Below are positions 38,476 through 48,357 of a DNA stretch of 64,000 bases, piece after piece. Source of the stretch: Cellvibrio sp. UBA7671 (GTDB taxonomy: Bacteria > Pseudomonadota > Gammaproteobacteria > Pseudomonadales > Cellvibrionaceae); the NCBI GenBank assembly GCA_002483145.1, contig DLHJ01000019.1, forward strand, positions 62,001 to 126,000, in the 5' to 3' direction. Numbering within the stretch: the first letter of the stretch is position 1; the number at the start of each line of letters is the position of its first letter. The position numbers and the translations under genes are program-made. Below the pieces are notes generated by a model. That model did not search any database, was not told where the DNA came from, and saw only the letters and a list, made by a program, of their open reading frames with translations.

Positions 38476-38916
38476 ATGATGCGAACATCAATAAAACTTT
38501 TAGGATTTACTCTTGTGCTTGGTAGCGCAACAGCGATAGCGGCAAATGGCGTTCTCCATAGCTCGTCTTCCTCTATGTCGTCAGCGACATCATCTGCTAT
38601 GAAACCAGCTTTGGCAAAAGATGCTGATAATACGGATTTGAACACTCGTGACAAAAGTGGCGATACGCTGACCCCACAAAATCAGTCGAACTCCGAGTCA
38701 GACCTTAAAGTTCTCGCGGCGGTGCGCAGTGCAATCGTAGAAGACGACAATCTTTCGACTGCCGCTCACAATGTAAAAATTATGGTGGCGAATGGCGCGG
38801 TTACATTGCGCGGTCCAGTAAAGAATACAAGTGAAAAAGCAAGGGTAGAGGGACTCGCGCGTAAAGTTGCGGGAGTTGTAAGTATTGATAACCGATTAGA
38901 TATTGACACTAAGTAA
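38476..38916 (+). CDS. Periplasmic BON-domain protein (OsmY-like)
   Basis: A 146-residue exported protein. A signal peptide (MMRTSIKLLGFTLVLGSATAIAA, about 1-23) is followed by a Ser-rich low-complexity stretch and one BON domain (about 78-145: VLAAVRSAIVEDDNLS...VTLRGPV...VVSIDNRL). BON domains bind membranes or other envelope parts, and OsmY proteins respond to osmotic stress. The start is set by GGAGAG just upstream; ATG at 38476 or 38479 are both possible, and the frame open from 38386 lacks such a site. The next gene follows after 17 bases. Confidence 0.85.
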   Translation: MMRTSIKLLGFTLVLGSATAIAANGVLHSSSSSMSSATSSAMKPALAKDADNTDLNTRDKSGDTLTPQNQSNSESDLKVLAAVRSAIVEDDNLSTAAHNVKIMVANGAVTLRGPVKNTSEKARVEGLARKVAGVVSIDNRLDIDTK

Positions 38917-38933
38917 ACCTTTGGAGATTTATT

Positions 38934-39464
38934 ATGAAAAACGCTGTTTATTGTATTGCCCAAACTCGCGAACAAGCTGAAACCATCGTCCATAGTTTAA
39001 AAGATGCTGGTTTTCCTAATACGCAAATTTCTGTACTTTTCGCCGATAAATCAGGTACACGCGATTTCTCTCATGAACAAAATACGAAAATGCCTGAGGG
39101 AGCGACCACAGGTGGTATTGCGGGAATGGGGGCAGGTGCCGCTCTGGGTTGGTTGGCTGGCATTGGTAGCTTGGCCATTCCTGGTGTAGGTCCTTTCATT
39201 GCTGCGGGCCCCATAATGGCTGCGCTCGGAGGAGCTGCTGTCGGTGGCGCAACGGGTGGGATGATAGGTGGTTTAATCGGCATGGGCATTCCTGAATATG
39301 AAGCCAAATTATATGATGGCAAAATTCAAGGCGGTAATTCCCTGATCTCGGTTCACACCGAAAATTCTGACCAGGTTGACGCTGTGAAAGAGATTTATAA
39401 GCGTGCCGGTGCTGAAGATATTCATTCCACGTCAGAAGGCAGTGCACCGCATAAAGCGGCTTAA
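38934..39464 (+). CDS. Glycine-rich membrane-associated protein, general stress protein 17M (YflT)-like
   Basis: A 176-residue protein. The N-terminal part (about 1-50, MKNAVYCIAQTREQAETIVHSLKDAGF) resembles the 17M-like domain. A long Gly/Ala-rich hydrophobic segment (about 55-120) of the glycine-zipper kind follows and could insert in a membrane. The C-terminal part (about 130-165) repeats an alpha/beta pattern (NSLISVHTENSDQVDAVKEIYKRAGAEDI). Such proteins are often stress-induced; function unknown. Probably co-transcribed with the BON gene. Confidence 0.75.
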   Translation: MKNAVYCIAQTREQAETIVHSLKDAGFPNTQISVLFADKSGTRDFSHEQNTKMPEGATTGGIAGMGAGAALGWLAGIGSLAIPGVGPFIAAGPIMAALGGAAVGGATGGMIGGLIGMGIPEYEAKLYDGKIQGGNSLISVHTENSDQVDAVKEIYKRAGAEDIHSTSEGSAPHKAA

Positions 39465-39478
39465 TAGTAATTTGTCCT

Positions 39479-39508
39479 AAAAAAGCGCGACTTTCCTCGC
39501 GCTTTTTT
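39479..39508 (+). terminator. Rho-independent terminator
   Basis: AAAAAAGCGCGA-CTTTCC-TCGCGCTTTTTT, a perfect 12-base stem, 14 bases after the stop of the glycine-rich stress protein. Confidence 0.93.
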
Positions 39509-39581
39509 ATTGGCAGCCTCGCACGGAAAAATTTTGGCGGGAGATGACCAGCGATTATGCACCAGCCTGGTTTGAGGTGAT

Positions 39582-40334
39582 ATGAAAGCGAATGAATCAC
39601 CAATTTACATTGGAACCAGTGGTATTGCATTGCCCGGTAACAAAACCAGTTTCCCCGAACAATTTCGTTCAGGTACCCGGTTGCAATATTACAGCTCAAT
39701 ATTTAATTCGTTGGAAGTGAATAGCTCGTTTTATAAGCTTCCTCAGGCCAAAACATTTTCTAAATGGGGTGGCGAAGTTACGGACAACTTTATTTTCAGT
39801 GTAAAGCTATCAAAATCGATAACGCATGCAAAGCAATTGAATTTTGAGGTCGCTGATATCGCTAATTTTATCTCCGCAACAAAAGAATTGAACGGGCATA
39901 AAGGCGCGCTATTAATTCAATTTCCGGCAAGCATAACCATAGCTTATGCGGAGAAGGTACTAAGCATTCTGCACCATTTAACATCGATAACAACGCTGCC
40001 TTTTTGGCAATTAGCGGTCGAGGTTCGCCATAACAGTTGGTATACAAATGACTTCTATACTGCGCTGCAAAAATATCAAGCATCGCTCGTATTTCATGAT
40101 ATGCCTAGCGTTAAAACCCCCTTGGATCACACTGCAACTGACGTTATCTATTTACGTTTCCATGGGCCATCAGGGAACTACACCGGTTCCTATGATTACC
40201 AAATAATTGAAGCGTATGCACAAAGGATTCGACAGTGGCACATCGGTGGGAAAACGATATTTGTCTACTTCAACAATACCATAGGCGATGCGTACAATAA
40301 TGCGCTTACACTTCAGAGGTTGTTGAATCTATAA
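39582..40334 (+). CDS. DUF72 family protein
   Basis: A 250-residue soluble protein with the DUF72 (YecE) TIM-barrel pattern: YIGTSGIALPGNK at the start, FNSLEVNSSFYKLP, FSVKLSKSITH, a LLIQFPAS strand, VEVRHNSWY, and YLRFHGPSGNYTGSYDY near the end. The fold resembles endonuclease IV-like barrels, but no reaction is established. TGAGGTGAT leads directly into the ATG. It stands alone between two intergenic spaces. Confidence 0.85.
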   Translation: MKANESPIYIGTSGIALPGNKTSFPEQFRSGTRLQYYSSIFNSLEVNSSFYKLPQAKTFSKWGGEVTDNFIFSVKLSKSITHAKQLNFEVADIANFISATKELNGHKGALLIQFPASITIAYAEKVLSILHHLTSITTLPFWQLAVEVRHNSWYTNDFYTALQKYQASLVFHDMPSVKTPLDHTATDVIYLRFHGPSGNYTGSYDYQIIEAYAQRIRQWHIGGKTIFVYFNNTIGDAYNNALTLQRLLNL

Positions 40335-40482
40335 GCCCTGGATTACATTAAGTACAACAATCAATTTATGTCATATTCACAGAGTGCAAACGGTAAAGAA
40401 TTACTAAACTACCTTCGCACAAACCCATCACCTGATCTTTTACCCGTAAAATACATCCCTATCCATAGGATGAGGTTGTGCT

Positions 40483-41475
40483 ATGTCTGTTGAATTCTCT
40501 CTGCTTGAACTCGCGTCTGTGCGAATCGATGAAACTCCCTGTGACAGCTTTACGCATGCCGTGGCTTATGCCAAGGCGGCGGATGCCTTGGGGTTTAAGC
40601 GGTTTTGGTTGGCGGAGCATCATAATATGCAGGGTATTGCCAGTTCAGCGACGGCGGTGTTGATTGGGCATATTGCGGGGAATACGCGGCAGCTGCGCGT
40701 GGGTTCCGGCGGGATTATGTTGCCCAACCATTCGCCGCTGATAGTGGCGGAACAATTTGGCACGCTTGCATCGCTTTATGGCGACCGTATCGACTTGGGG
40801 TTGGGGCGCGCGCCAGGGACTGACCCGGTTACCAGCCGTGCATTAAAACGCGATGATACTGCTGCGGAAAATTTTGCGCAGGAAGTGCAAGTGATCCAAC
40901 AATTATTGCAGCCGAGTTCACCGCAACAGCGGTTGCGCGCTGTGCCGGGTGAAGGTACGCAAGTGCCAATCTGGATTTTAGGTTCCAGCCTTTACAGTGC
41001 GGGGCTTGCGGCACAATTGGGATTGCCTTATTCATTCGCCGGGCATTTTGCGCCCTCCTATATGCGTGCTGCACTTAAACGGTATCGCGCAGAATTTCGC
41101 CCATCAGCATATTTGGATAAACCCTATTTTATGTTGGGATTGCCGGTTATTTGGGGCGAGACAAATGAGCGGGCGATGTTTAATGCATCCACCGGATTTC
41201 AGAGGATTGTGGCGTTGTTTCGCGGTGAGCCTATGTGGTTGCGGCCGCCGGTTGATATTGCGCAAATAGATTGGTCCGCTGGCGAAAAAAATAATGTGGA
41301 GGAATTTTTAGCGCTCGCACAAATTGGTGATGAACTTCAAATTTTGGATGGCTTGCAGCAATTGCGCGATGAACTCGCCATCGATGAATTTATGTTTACG
41401 ATCGATGTGTATGACCGCGACTTGCGCATTAAAACTTTATCCACTCTCGCGCGCCTTAAAGAACATCTGCGTTAA
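40483..41475 (+). CDS. LLM-class flavin-dependent monooxygenase (YhbW-like)
   Basis: A 330-residue bacterial-luciferase-like TIM-barrel oxidoreductase that uses reduced FMN from a partner reductase. Family marks are FKRFWLAEHHNMQGIASSATAVLIG, LRVGSGGIMLPNHSPL and DRIDLGLGRAPGTDP. Length and these motifs match the YhbW/MsnO8 subgroup. Substrate unknown. TGAGG precedes the ATG. No obvious partner gene beside it. Confidence 0.88.
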   Translation: MSVEFSLLELASVRIDETPCDSFTHAVAYAKAADALGFKRFWLAEHHNMQGIASSATAVLIGHIAGNTRQLRVGSGGIMLPNHSPLIVAEQFGTLASLYGDRIDLGLGRAPGTDPVTSRALKRDDTAAENFAQEVQVIQQLLQPSSPQQRLRAVPGEGTQVPIWILGSSLYSAGLAAQLGLPYSFAGHFAPSYMRAALKRYRAEFRPSAYLDKPYFMLGLPVIWGETNERAMFNASTGFQRIVALFRGEPMWLRPPVDIAQIDWSAGEKNNVEEFLALAQIGDELQILDGLQQLRDELAIDEFMFTIDVYDRDLRIKTLSTLARLKEHLR

Positions 41476-41719
41476 TAGAAAATCCCATCTGAATTAAACA
41501 CTAATAAAATCATTATGATAGGTCAGGTGTGCCACTTTTTAACACGCCTGGCACTCCCGCTGTTCCCAGTCACTTTATCGCCCAACTGAAACTGACTAGC
41601 AAATCATTCTCCATCGGGGCTAGGCTCCCGCACTCGCGTATTGCTGTTACATAACGTTGCGCGTGTTTCCCATACTAATAATGAATTCAACCTTTCCCTA
41701 TGATCATCGGAGAATCTCC

Positions 41720-43402
41720 ATGCACCCCTGCTTAAAACGTCCTTCACTATTATTGCCTTTTATTTTATTGGGCAGCCTTAACTACGCAGCCATTTGTGCG
41801 GCTGCACCTTATCAAGCCGAGGATTACGCGGCTGCCTTTGATACCACCACCGGCAATACGGGCAATGTGTATCGCACCGGTAATGTGGATATTCAAGCGA
41901 CCACCGATACTGGTGGCGGTTTTAATGTGGGTTGGATTGAACCCACCGAGTGGCTCAGCTTTAACAATTTAGTTATTCCCGCAACGGGCGATTATTTAAT
42001 AAGTGCACGTGTTGCGAGCGCGAGTGGTGGCACCTTGTCGCTGGATTTAAATGGCGGTTCTATTCCATTGGGCGCGCTCGCCATAACTGGCACTGGCGGT
42101 TGGCAAACCTGGAAGACTTTTTCCAAAGTGGTGAAAATAAATGCGGGCACTTATAGCCTGGGTGTTTATGCTACCACCGGCGGATGGAATTTAAATTGGG
42201 TTGATGTGGTGTCTTGCCAGCAAACCGATTGCGGTCATGCCATTCCAGGGCGTGTAGAAGCCGAGCGCTACAATAGTTTTCTGGATACAACGGCGGGCAA
42301 TACCGGCGGCCAATTGCGCACGGACAATGTAGATATTGAACTCACTACAGATTCAGGCGGCGGCTACAACGTGGGTTGGATTGACGCGGGTGAATATTTG
42401 CGTTACCGAGTGAATGTGAGTATGAAGGGCCGCTATAAAATGACGGCGCGGGTTGCATCGCCCAACAGCGGCACCTATTTCAAATTAAAACTCAACGGCA
42501 GCGACCTTGGCAGCCGCATTAATGTTCCTACTACCGGCAATTGGCAAACCTGGCAGAATGTAAGTGTCGAGGTATCGCTCGACCAAGGCGCGCATGAATT
42601 GGAAGCCTATTTTGAAACCGGCAATTTCAATCTGAATTATGTGGATTTTGAATACCTTGGCCCCAACGATAATTCCAGCAGTAGTTCAAGCAGTAGTTCC
42701 AGCAGCGCCGGAACTTTAAAAGTAATGACCTACAACGTGCGCACTACACCCGCCGGTGATGTGGGCGAACGCTTTTGGGATAACCGCAAAGCTGAGTTGA
42801 TTACCGCCATTAAAACCCAATTGCCGCAAGTGATTGGGTTTCAGGAGGCCACCACTGAGCAGCACGATTATATTAAAGGCAGCCTCGGCGGTAATTGGTC
42901 TTCATCGCCACAGCGCCAAATTATTTATCGCAATGATGCGTTTGATCTAGTGCAAGGCGGCATTATTGAATTGGTGGCCGATGTCTGGGGCAGACGTACC
43001 AGTGAATGGATAAAGTTGCGCAGAAAATCTGACAGCCGCGAATTTTTGTTTTTGAATAATCACTGGGGTGTTGATGGTAATTCGCAACAAGGTTCTGCAA
43101 ATATTTTGCGTGATACCCTACCAAGCTTGAACCAGAGTTGGTCGCTGCCAACTATTTTATTGGGCGATTTAAATGCAGCGCCGGGTAGTGGCCCGATCAA
43201 TACGCTGATGAACCAAACACAACTCATCAGCCTATTTACCGGTAACACGTTTAATGGTTGGAATCCAACGCCTAACGTGCAATTGGATTATATTTTTGCC
43301 AGCAAGTTTACGCTGTCTGGCTGCAACCTGATTACCTATCGCGAAGGCACTACGCCACCATCGGATCACTATCCGATTTTCTGTGAGGTGAAGTTTTTGT
43401 AA
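41720..43402 (+). CDS. Secreted tandem CBM6 protein with endonuclease/exonuclease/phosphatase domain
   Basis: A 560-residue secreted protein. Signal peptide (about 1-29, ending ICAAA); two CBM6 modules (about 30-165 and 175-310), each with AEDY/AERY, NTGN(V)/GGQ...NVDI and GGGFNVGWIE/GGGYNVGWID; a poly-Ser linker (about 315-327); and an EEP (DNase I-like) domain to the end. The catalytic set is complete by eye: Glu in FQEATTEQ, His in NNHWGVDG, Asp/Asn in LLGDLNAAP and the C-terminal SDHYP. It could be a nuclease or a phosphodiesterase. CGGAGA sets the start at 41720 against an upstream frame from 41657. Confidence 0.88.
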   Translation: MHPCLKRPSLLLPFILLGSLNYAAICAAAPYQAEDYAAAFDTTTGNTGNVYRTGNVDIQATTDTGGGFNVGWIEPTEWLSFNNLVIPATGDYLISARVASASGGTLSLDLNGGSIPLGALAITGTGGWQTWKTFSKVVKINAGTYSLGVYATTGGWNLNWVDVVSCQQTDCGHAIPGRVEAERYNSFLDTTAGNTGGQLRTDNVDIELTTDSGGGYNVGWIDAGEYLRYRVNVSMKGRYKMTARVASPNSGTYFKLKLNGSDLGSRINVPTTGNWQTWQNVSVEVSLDQGAHELEAYFETGNFNLNYVDFEYLGPNDNSSSSSSSSSSSAGTLKVMTYNVRTTPAGDVGERFWDNRKAELITAIKTQLPQVIGFQEATTEQHDYIKGSLGGNWSSSPQRQIIYRNDAFDLVQGGIIELVADVWGRRTSEWIKLRRKSDSREFLFLNNHWGVDGNSQQGSANILRDTLPSLNQSWSLPTILLGDLNAAPGSGPINTLMNQTQLISLFTGNTFNGWNPTPNVQLDYIFASKFTLSGCNLITYREGTTPPSDHYPIFCEVKFL

Positions 43403-43490
43403 GGCGACGTATTTATATGTCTGTATCCATACAAAGTTGACCTTACAGTTACTTGAGTTGACACCTACAATTTTTCAGACGATTTAATTG

Positions 43491-43520
43491 ATCCCGGCTT
43501 TTACAGGCCGGGATTTTTTT
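43491..43520 (+). terminator. Rho-independent terminator
   Basis: ATCCCGGC / GCCGGGAT stem with an eight-base loop and T7, about 90 bases after the CBM6-EEP gene. Confidence 0.88.
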
Positions 43521-43936
43521 CATAGGCAGGCCCTGATTCGTGATCTGGAATTTCTTATGGTGCGTATCGGGTTGCTTATAGATCTGATGTGCAAAAATAA
43601 TGAGTTGATTGCGAATCTTTCTTACTGGCGTTCATGCGCCGTCATGCATTTTTTATCAGTGTCCCACTTCTTTCTATATAACCATTTTGTCGCGCCTTGA
43701 AAATTACCGAGCAATTTTTGTTGGTGGCTTGGTGATTGCTCATTTTTTAACGCGAAATCAAATTAAAAACTCGCAGAATGGTTTCTTGTTGCTATGGTTA
43801 CTGATACGGAATTCATTGCGCAGACTTGGTTTTTATCAGGCGATTTGTTGCAAATGAACGATCTTCTCCTGAACTGCCAGGTTAAAGGATTAGTAATACT
43901 AAATATCCTCTAACGAACTACGGGTCCAATTGCTCT
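43521..43936. other. Intergenic region without a recognised gene
   Basis: About 415 bases between the terminator and the first chemoreceptor gene. Short open frames (for example 43609-43857) have no recognisable product and no ribosome-binding site. It should contain the receptor promoter, but none could be chosen. Confidence 0.6.
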
Positions 43937-45568
43937 ATGAAAGTTATTAATCGCTTGTATATCGGCTTCGTTTTATTGTTGCTACTGATGATTTTAACTA
44001 CCGTGATGGGGGTTCTTAAAATCAGAAAAGCAGACCAGATACTTACGACTGTCGCCGAACAAACCTCTGTTGAGCAACGTCAGGCGATTAATTTTCGCGG
44101 CAGCGTACATGATCGTGCCATATCCATTCGCGACGCGGTACTTGAAGGTAATTTGACCGCCAGCCAAAAACACTTGGGCGATATCGTCAAGCTCGATAAA
44201 TTTTATCAAGACTCAGCGGTTTTGCTTGACCGGCTGTACAGCTCCAAACAAGGCAACAATCCTGAAGAGCAGCGATTATTGGCTGCGATCAAAACTATCG
44301 AAAAACAAACCTTGGAAATTACAGCTCAATGTATCCGCTTACTGAATGCGAATGATTATGATCAGGCGCGGAGCTTTTTGTTGTCGGATGTTTCCCCTTC
44401 TTACGCGGAATGGTTAAAGCGTATTAATGCGCTGATTGATCTTCAGGAAAAAGAAATTCAGCAAAGTGTTAAATCAGTGCGTGATGAAACCCATAGTTTT
44501 CAATTGTTTATGATGATTGTAACCGCTTTTTCGCTGGTGATCGGCGCTGCCTTTTCTGTGCTGACGGTAAAAAGATTGTTACAAATTCTCGGCGGAGAAC
44601 CTGAACAAGCAGCTGAAATCATTAATCAAATTGCCGATGGTGATCTGCGCTTAACCGTTGAAGCATCTGCGCCCAACAGCATTATGAGCGCCTTGCATAA
44701 GCTTAATAGCCAGCTGAATCAAATGACGGCTAGTACAACAAAAGCAGCAGCAGATCTGATGTCTGCCTCTACGGATTTGCTTAACACATCAAAGCAAAAC
44801 GAAAAATTAATTGGCCAGCAAAAACATGAAACCGAACAAGGTGCTTCGGCTATACAGCAAATGGCCAATAGCGTAATCGATGTGGCGCATCACACAAATC
44901 AGGCGGCGATTTTAGCGCAAACAGCCATGAAGGAATTTACAGCGGGCCAGCAGGAAGTTGATAAAACGCAACAAACTATTTCGCAGTTGGCGAGTAAAGT
45001 GGGTGAGGCTGCTGTGGTCATTGATAATCTGTCGGAAGGCAGCCGTGAAATTGGTTCGGTGTTAGACGTGATACAAGGTATCGCAGAGCAAACCAATTTG
45101 CTCGCATTAAATGCAGCCATTGAAGCGGCGCGCGCGGGCGAGCAAGGACGGGGTTTTGCGGTGGTTGCCGATGAGGTGCGTAGCCTCGCTGGTCGCACCC
45201 AACAGTCAACACGTCAGATACAAGAAGTTATCAAGCGAATGCAGGATGGTTCGCAAAAAGCAGTAGAAGTAATGAAGCAGGGGCAGGAGCAGGCCAGCCT
45301 GAGTGTTGATCAGGCGCATCGCGCTGGTGATGCATTGAAAGCAATTAACTCCTCGGTGACACGCATTAATGATATGAATACACAAATCGCCGCGACTGCT
45401 GAAGAGCAATCTGTAGTAGCTGCTGACATCAACAAAAACTTCGATCGTATTACGCATTCTGCCAATTTGGCGGAGCAGGAAGCACGCAAGATTACCCAGT
45501 CAAGCAATGCATTAGATGGTTTAGCGACTATACTGGGCTCTGCAGTAAAACAATTTAAAGTCAGTTAA
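43937..45568 (+). CDS. Methyl-accepting chemotaxis protein (first of pair)
   Basis: A 543-residue transmembrane chemoreceptor. TM1 at about 7-29, a periplasmic four-helix-bundle (4HB_MCP-type) sensor at about 30-190, TM2 at about 191-213, HAMP at about 214-265, and a cytoplasmic signalling coiled coil. The hairpin tip is the highly conserved [20 protein letters not shown] with [17 protein letters not shown] after it. No C-terminal CheR-binding pentapeptide is seen (ends KQFKVS). Ligand unknown. Its stop is 17 bases before the response regulator start. Confidence 0.94.
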   Translation: MKVINRLYIGFVLLLLLMILTTVMGVLKIRKADQILTTVAEQTSVEQRQAINFRGSVHDRAISIRDAVLEGNLTASQKHLGDIVKLDKFYQDSAVLLDRLYSSKQGNNPEEQRLLAAIKTIEKQTLEITAQCIRLLNANDYDQARSFLLSDVSPSYAEWLKRINALIDLQEKEIQQSVKSVRDETHSFQLFMMIVTAFSLVIGAAFSVLTVKRLLQILGGEPEQAAEIINQIADGDLRLTVEASAPNSIMSALHKLNSQLNQMTASTTKAAADLMSASTDLLNTSKQNEKLIGQQKHETEQGASAIQQMANSVIDVAHHTNQAAILAQTAMKEFTAGQQEVDKTQQTISQLASKVGEAAVVIDNLSEGSREIGSVLDVIQGIAEQTNLLALNAAIEAARAGEQGRGFAVVADEVRSLAGRTQQSTRQIQEVIKRMQDGSQKAVEVMKQGQEQASLSVDQAHRAGDALKAINSSVTRINDMNTQIAATAEEQSVVAADINKNFDRITHSANLAEQEARKITQSSNALDGLATILGSAVKQFKVS

Positions 45569-45585
45569 ATGGAAGGTTTACTCAC

Positions 45586-46281
45586 TTGCTCGCCGTCGCC
45601 ATCGTTGAAGATGATAAATCTGTCGCACAACTGGTCAGCTTATGGCTCGCGCCTTACGGTTACGAGTGTCATTGTTTTGAGTCGAGTGAGGCGTTTTTGG
45701 CTTCCAATTGGCAAGCGCAAGGAATATCGCTGCTGTTAGTCGATTGGCAGTTACCGGGCATCAGTGGTATTCAACTGACCAAGCAGTTGATCAATGAACC
45801 CGATTGCCCGGCGATTATCTTCGTTACCAGCTTCGGGCGGGCGGACGATATTGCGCAGGCTTTGCATTTGGGGGCAGACGATTTTGTCACTAAACCGGTG
45901 AATAAAAGTGTGTTGCTTGCTCGCATAAGAGCGGTAATGCGTCGTCGGGGTAAAGACCTCAATGCGTTGAGTCCCGGGCTTGAAGTTACCTTGCTTCCCT
46001 CGTCGTTGGAGATAATCATTCGCAATGGTGGCCGTTGTCGCCTTTCACCCTCTCAATTTCGAACGCTTGAATTTCTGCTACGCCACGAAGGGCAAGTGGT
46101 AAGTCGCGAGGTTTTGAGCGAGGCCATTTGGGGGGCGGCCGAACCAAGTCAGCAGGGCAGGGCGTTGGATCTGTTAATAAGCCGACTCCGCCTCAAGTTA
46201 GAAACTCTTCCTGATAACCCTGTGTCAATTGTCAGTCACTACGGCTTGGGTTACGCCTGCCATCGTGGTGTCGCGCATTAA
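45586..46281 (+). CDS. OmpR-family response regulator
   Basis: A 231-residue DNA-binding regulator. Receiver domain (1-118): acidic pocket Glu8/Asp9, phosphoacceptor Asp53 in LLVDWQLPG, Thr81 and Lys103 in VTKP. A winged-helix effector (about 135-229) has REVLSEAIWG and ALDLLISRLRLKLE. The start is a TTG at 45586 with GGAAGG 9 bases upstream; the nearby ATG at 45569 is in another frame. There is no histidine kinase next to it, so its partner lies elsewhere; it may share control with the chemoreceptors on both sides. Confidence 0.92.
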   Translation: MLAVAIVEDDKSVAQLVSLWLAPYGYECHCFESSEAFLASNWQAQGISLLLVDWQLPGISGIQLTKQLINEPDCPAIIFVTSFGRADDIAQALHLGADDFVTKPVNKSVLLARIRAVMRRRGKDLNALSPGLEVTLLPSSLEIIIRNGGRCRLSPSQFRTLEFLLRHEGQVVSREVLSEAIWGAAEPSQQGRALDLLISRLRLKLETLPDNPVSIVSHYGLGYACHRGVAH

Positions 46282-46556
46282 TTCTGACGATTGAACTGAT
46301 TTATTTCTGACAATGTATCCAATTGTATTGCGCGAAGGTGATTTTTCTTGCGCGCTTTATTGTATACAAAACTCCTCCCTCTACACTCTCAACTGAGAGC
46401 ATCTAAGATCATTAAATTCTTGAACGTATCTTCGTGAATAAGTAACTCGACGTAGATACTGCCCAATCTTTTATTCTATCTGGAAGAAGAATTTAATAAC
46501 TCACATAACAGTAAAGTTTGTATCGCTGTTAATTATTAATACAGGAATGATTCACA

Positions 46557-48239
46557 ATGAAAACCTTTCACAAGCTTGCATTGATTGCTTTATTGCCCTG
46601 TATATTTTTGATATTTCTCGGCTATCGTTCCATTTCGGTACTCGATGCGGAACACGCCAGTATCACCACAATTTATAAAGATCGTGTTATTCCGCTGCGA
46701 GACTTAAAATTAGTAGCCGATGCTTATGCGGTTGCAGTGATCGATACAGTGAACAAACTCAATGCAGGATTGGTGCATCCTGATAGCGCCAGTAAATCGT
46801 TAATGCAAGCCAAAATAGATGTGGAAAAACTGTGGAGTGGCTACAAAAAAACCTATCTAACGCGAGAAGAAACGTTCCTCATGGAAGCAGTGGATCGCTT
46901 GTTGCCTGCTGGCAATATTGAAATAGACCGTGTGCTTGCAAAAATCGGAAATCTGAACGGAGAAGCGGCAGGACAGTTTAATGAGTTTGATGGGGAACTA
47001 TACTCCGCCATAGATCCTATTAGCGAAGGTTTGACCAAGCTAATCGAATTGCAATTGACTATTGTAGATGAAGAATTCCAGCGATCCGAGAAAGCGCTAA
47101 GAACTACAGAACTCATAACGATATTACTCACATTGATAAGCATTGTTGCCAGTATTAGCTTGGGTGCTACGATTGCCAAACAGTTAGTGCGTCGTATTGG
47201 CGGTGAGCCTGATGAGGTTGCCTTGAACGTGCAGAAAGTTGCTGATGGATGGCTTGTGTTAAATCTCGCCTATCAGCCACCGGCAAATAGCATTATGCGT
47301 GCAGTGTTGGATATGAGTAAGAAGCTTCAGGAAACAGTACACGAAATCAGACGTTCATCGACAGAGCTTCAGGAAGCTTCGCACGAATTAGCCGAAAGTA
47401 GTCGTCGCACCGCAGAGGAGTTGGATATCCAACAGCAGCAGACACAGCAAGTAGCAGCGGCGATGAATGAAATGACGGCGACCGTAGCTGAGGTCGCCTT
47501 AAATGCGCAAAATGCGTCAAACGCAACACACTCAGCTGATGAGCAAACCAGGATTGGCGAAGCCGCCGTTCTTCGCTCTATTCAAGCTGTTTTGGATTTA
47601 TCTAATGAAGTAGAACAAACGTCAGGCGTTATTACTCAACTGGCGATAGACAGTAGTGAAATAGGAAAAGTGTTGGAAGTCATTCGCAGCATTGCTGCAC
47701 AGACCAACTTGCTTGCGTTAAATGCCGCAATTGAAGCTGCACGTGCCGGAGAGCAAGGTCGAGGGTTTGCGGTGGTAGCTGATGAGGTTCGCACATTAGC
47801 AAGCCGGACGCATAGCTCTACTCAAGAAATTCAGGCTATGATCAGTAAAATACAAACTGGTATTAGCAATGCTGTAACTGTAATGGAAACTAGCCGAGGC
47901 GAAGCGGCAGAGACTGTAGGGCATGTAAAACACACGCAACAAATACTGGCTGATATAAAACAGTCTGTTTCACAAATTAACGGAATGAATTTACAAATTG
48001 CGACAGCAGCGGAAGAGCAAAGCATGGTGGCGGAAGATATCAATAGAAATGTGGTCAGCATTAACAACGTTACTGACGTTGCCGTTAGTGCAATTGGGCA
48101 AGTCGAAAATTATGCTCAAACATTGGCTGTAGTTTCTCAGCATCTGCATCAACGTGTAAACTTTTTCAAGCTGGAAGGGCAACCGAAAGAAAAAAGAGTA
48201 TTCGAAACATTTTCACGAACCAGAATGGTAAGTGTGTGA
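46557..48239 (+). CDS. Methyl-accepting chemotaxis protein (second of pair)
   Basis: A 560-residue chemoreceptor with the same layout as the first: TM1 at about 7-26, a four-helix sensor (about 27-185, with the [12 protein letters not shown] motif of the 4HB_MCP/TarH-like class), TM2 at about 187-207, HAMP and signalling domain, with hairpin tip [20 protein letters not shown]. The sensor domains of the two receptors differ clearly, so they should detect different signals, while the tips are near identical. No CheR-docking pentapeptide is seen. Confidence 0.94.
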   Translation: MKTFHKLALIALLPCIFLIFLGYRSISVLDAEHASITTIYKDRVIPLRDLKLVADAYAVAVIDTVNKLNAGLVHPDSASKSLMQAKIDVEKLWSGYKKTYLTREETFLMEAVDRLLPAGNIEIDRVLAKIGNLNGEAAGQFNEFDGELYSAIDPISEGLTKLIELQLTIVDEEFQRSEKALRTTELITILLTLISIVASISLGATIAKQLVRRIGGEPDEVALNVQKVADGWLVLNLAYQPPANSIMRAVLDMSKKLQETVHEIRRSSTELQEASHELAESSRRTAEELDIQQQQTQQVAAAMNEMTATVAEVALNAQNASNATHSADEQTRIGEAAVLRSIQAVLDLSNEVEQTSGVITQLAIDSSEIGKVLEVIRSIAAQTNLLALNAAIEAARAGEQGRGFAVVADEVRTLASRTHSSTQEIQAMISKIQTGISNAVTVMETSRGEAAETVGHVKHTQQILADIKQSVSQINGMNLQIATAAEEQSMVAEDINRNVVSINNVTDVAVSAIGQVENYAQTLAVVSQHLHQRVNFFKLEGQPKEKRVFETFSRTRMVSV

Positions 48240-48290
48240 AATATAGTTCGCCGCTTGTAATTTAAAAATTGATATTCAACCTGCCGCAAT

Positions 48291-48322
48291 AATCCCGCTG
48301 ATGTTCAATCAGCGGGATTTTA
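48291..48322 (+). terminator. Rho-independent terminator
   Basis: AATCCCGCTGA / TCAGCGGGATT stem, short loop, followed by TTTATTTT, about 50 bases after the second chemoreceptor. Confidence 0.9.
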
Positions 48323-48357
48323 TTTTCTATCTTGCAAATATAAATGTTACAACTCGA

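Noticed and set aside
42670-42712. Short tandem serine-codon repeat in the CBM6-EEP gene
   Set aside because: It encodes the poly-Ser linker that is normal for secreted Cellvibrio enzymes; not a separate repeat feature or CRISPR.
43609-43857. An 82-codon frame with hydrophobic content before the first chemoreceptor
   Set aside because: AT-rich, no ribosome-binding site, no resemblance to a known small membrane protein.
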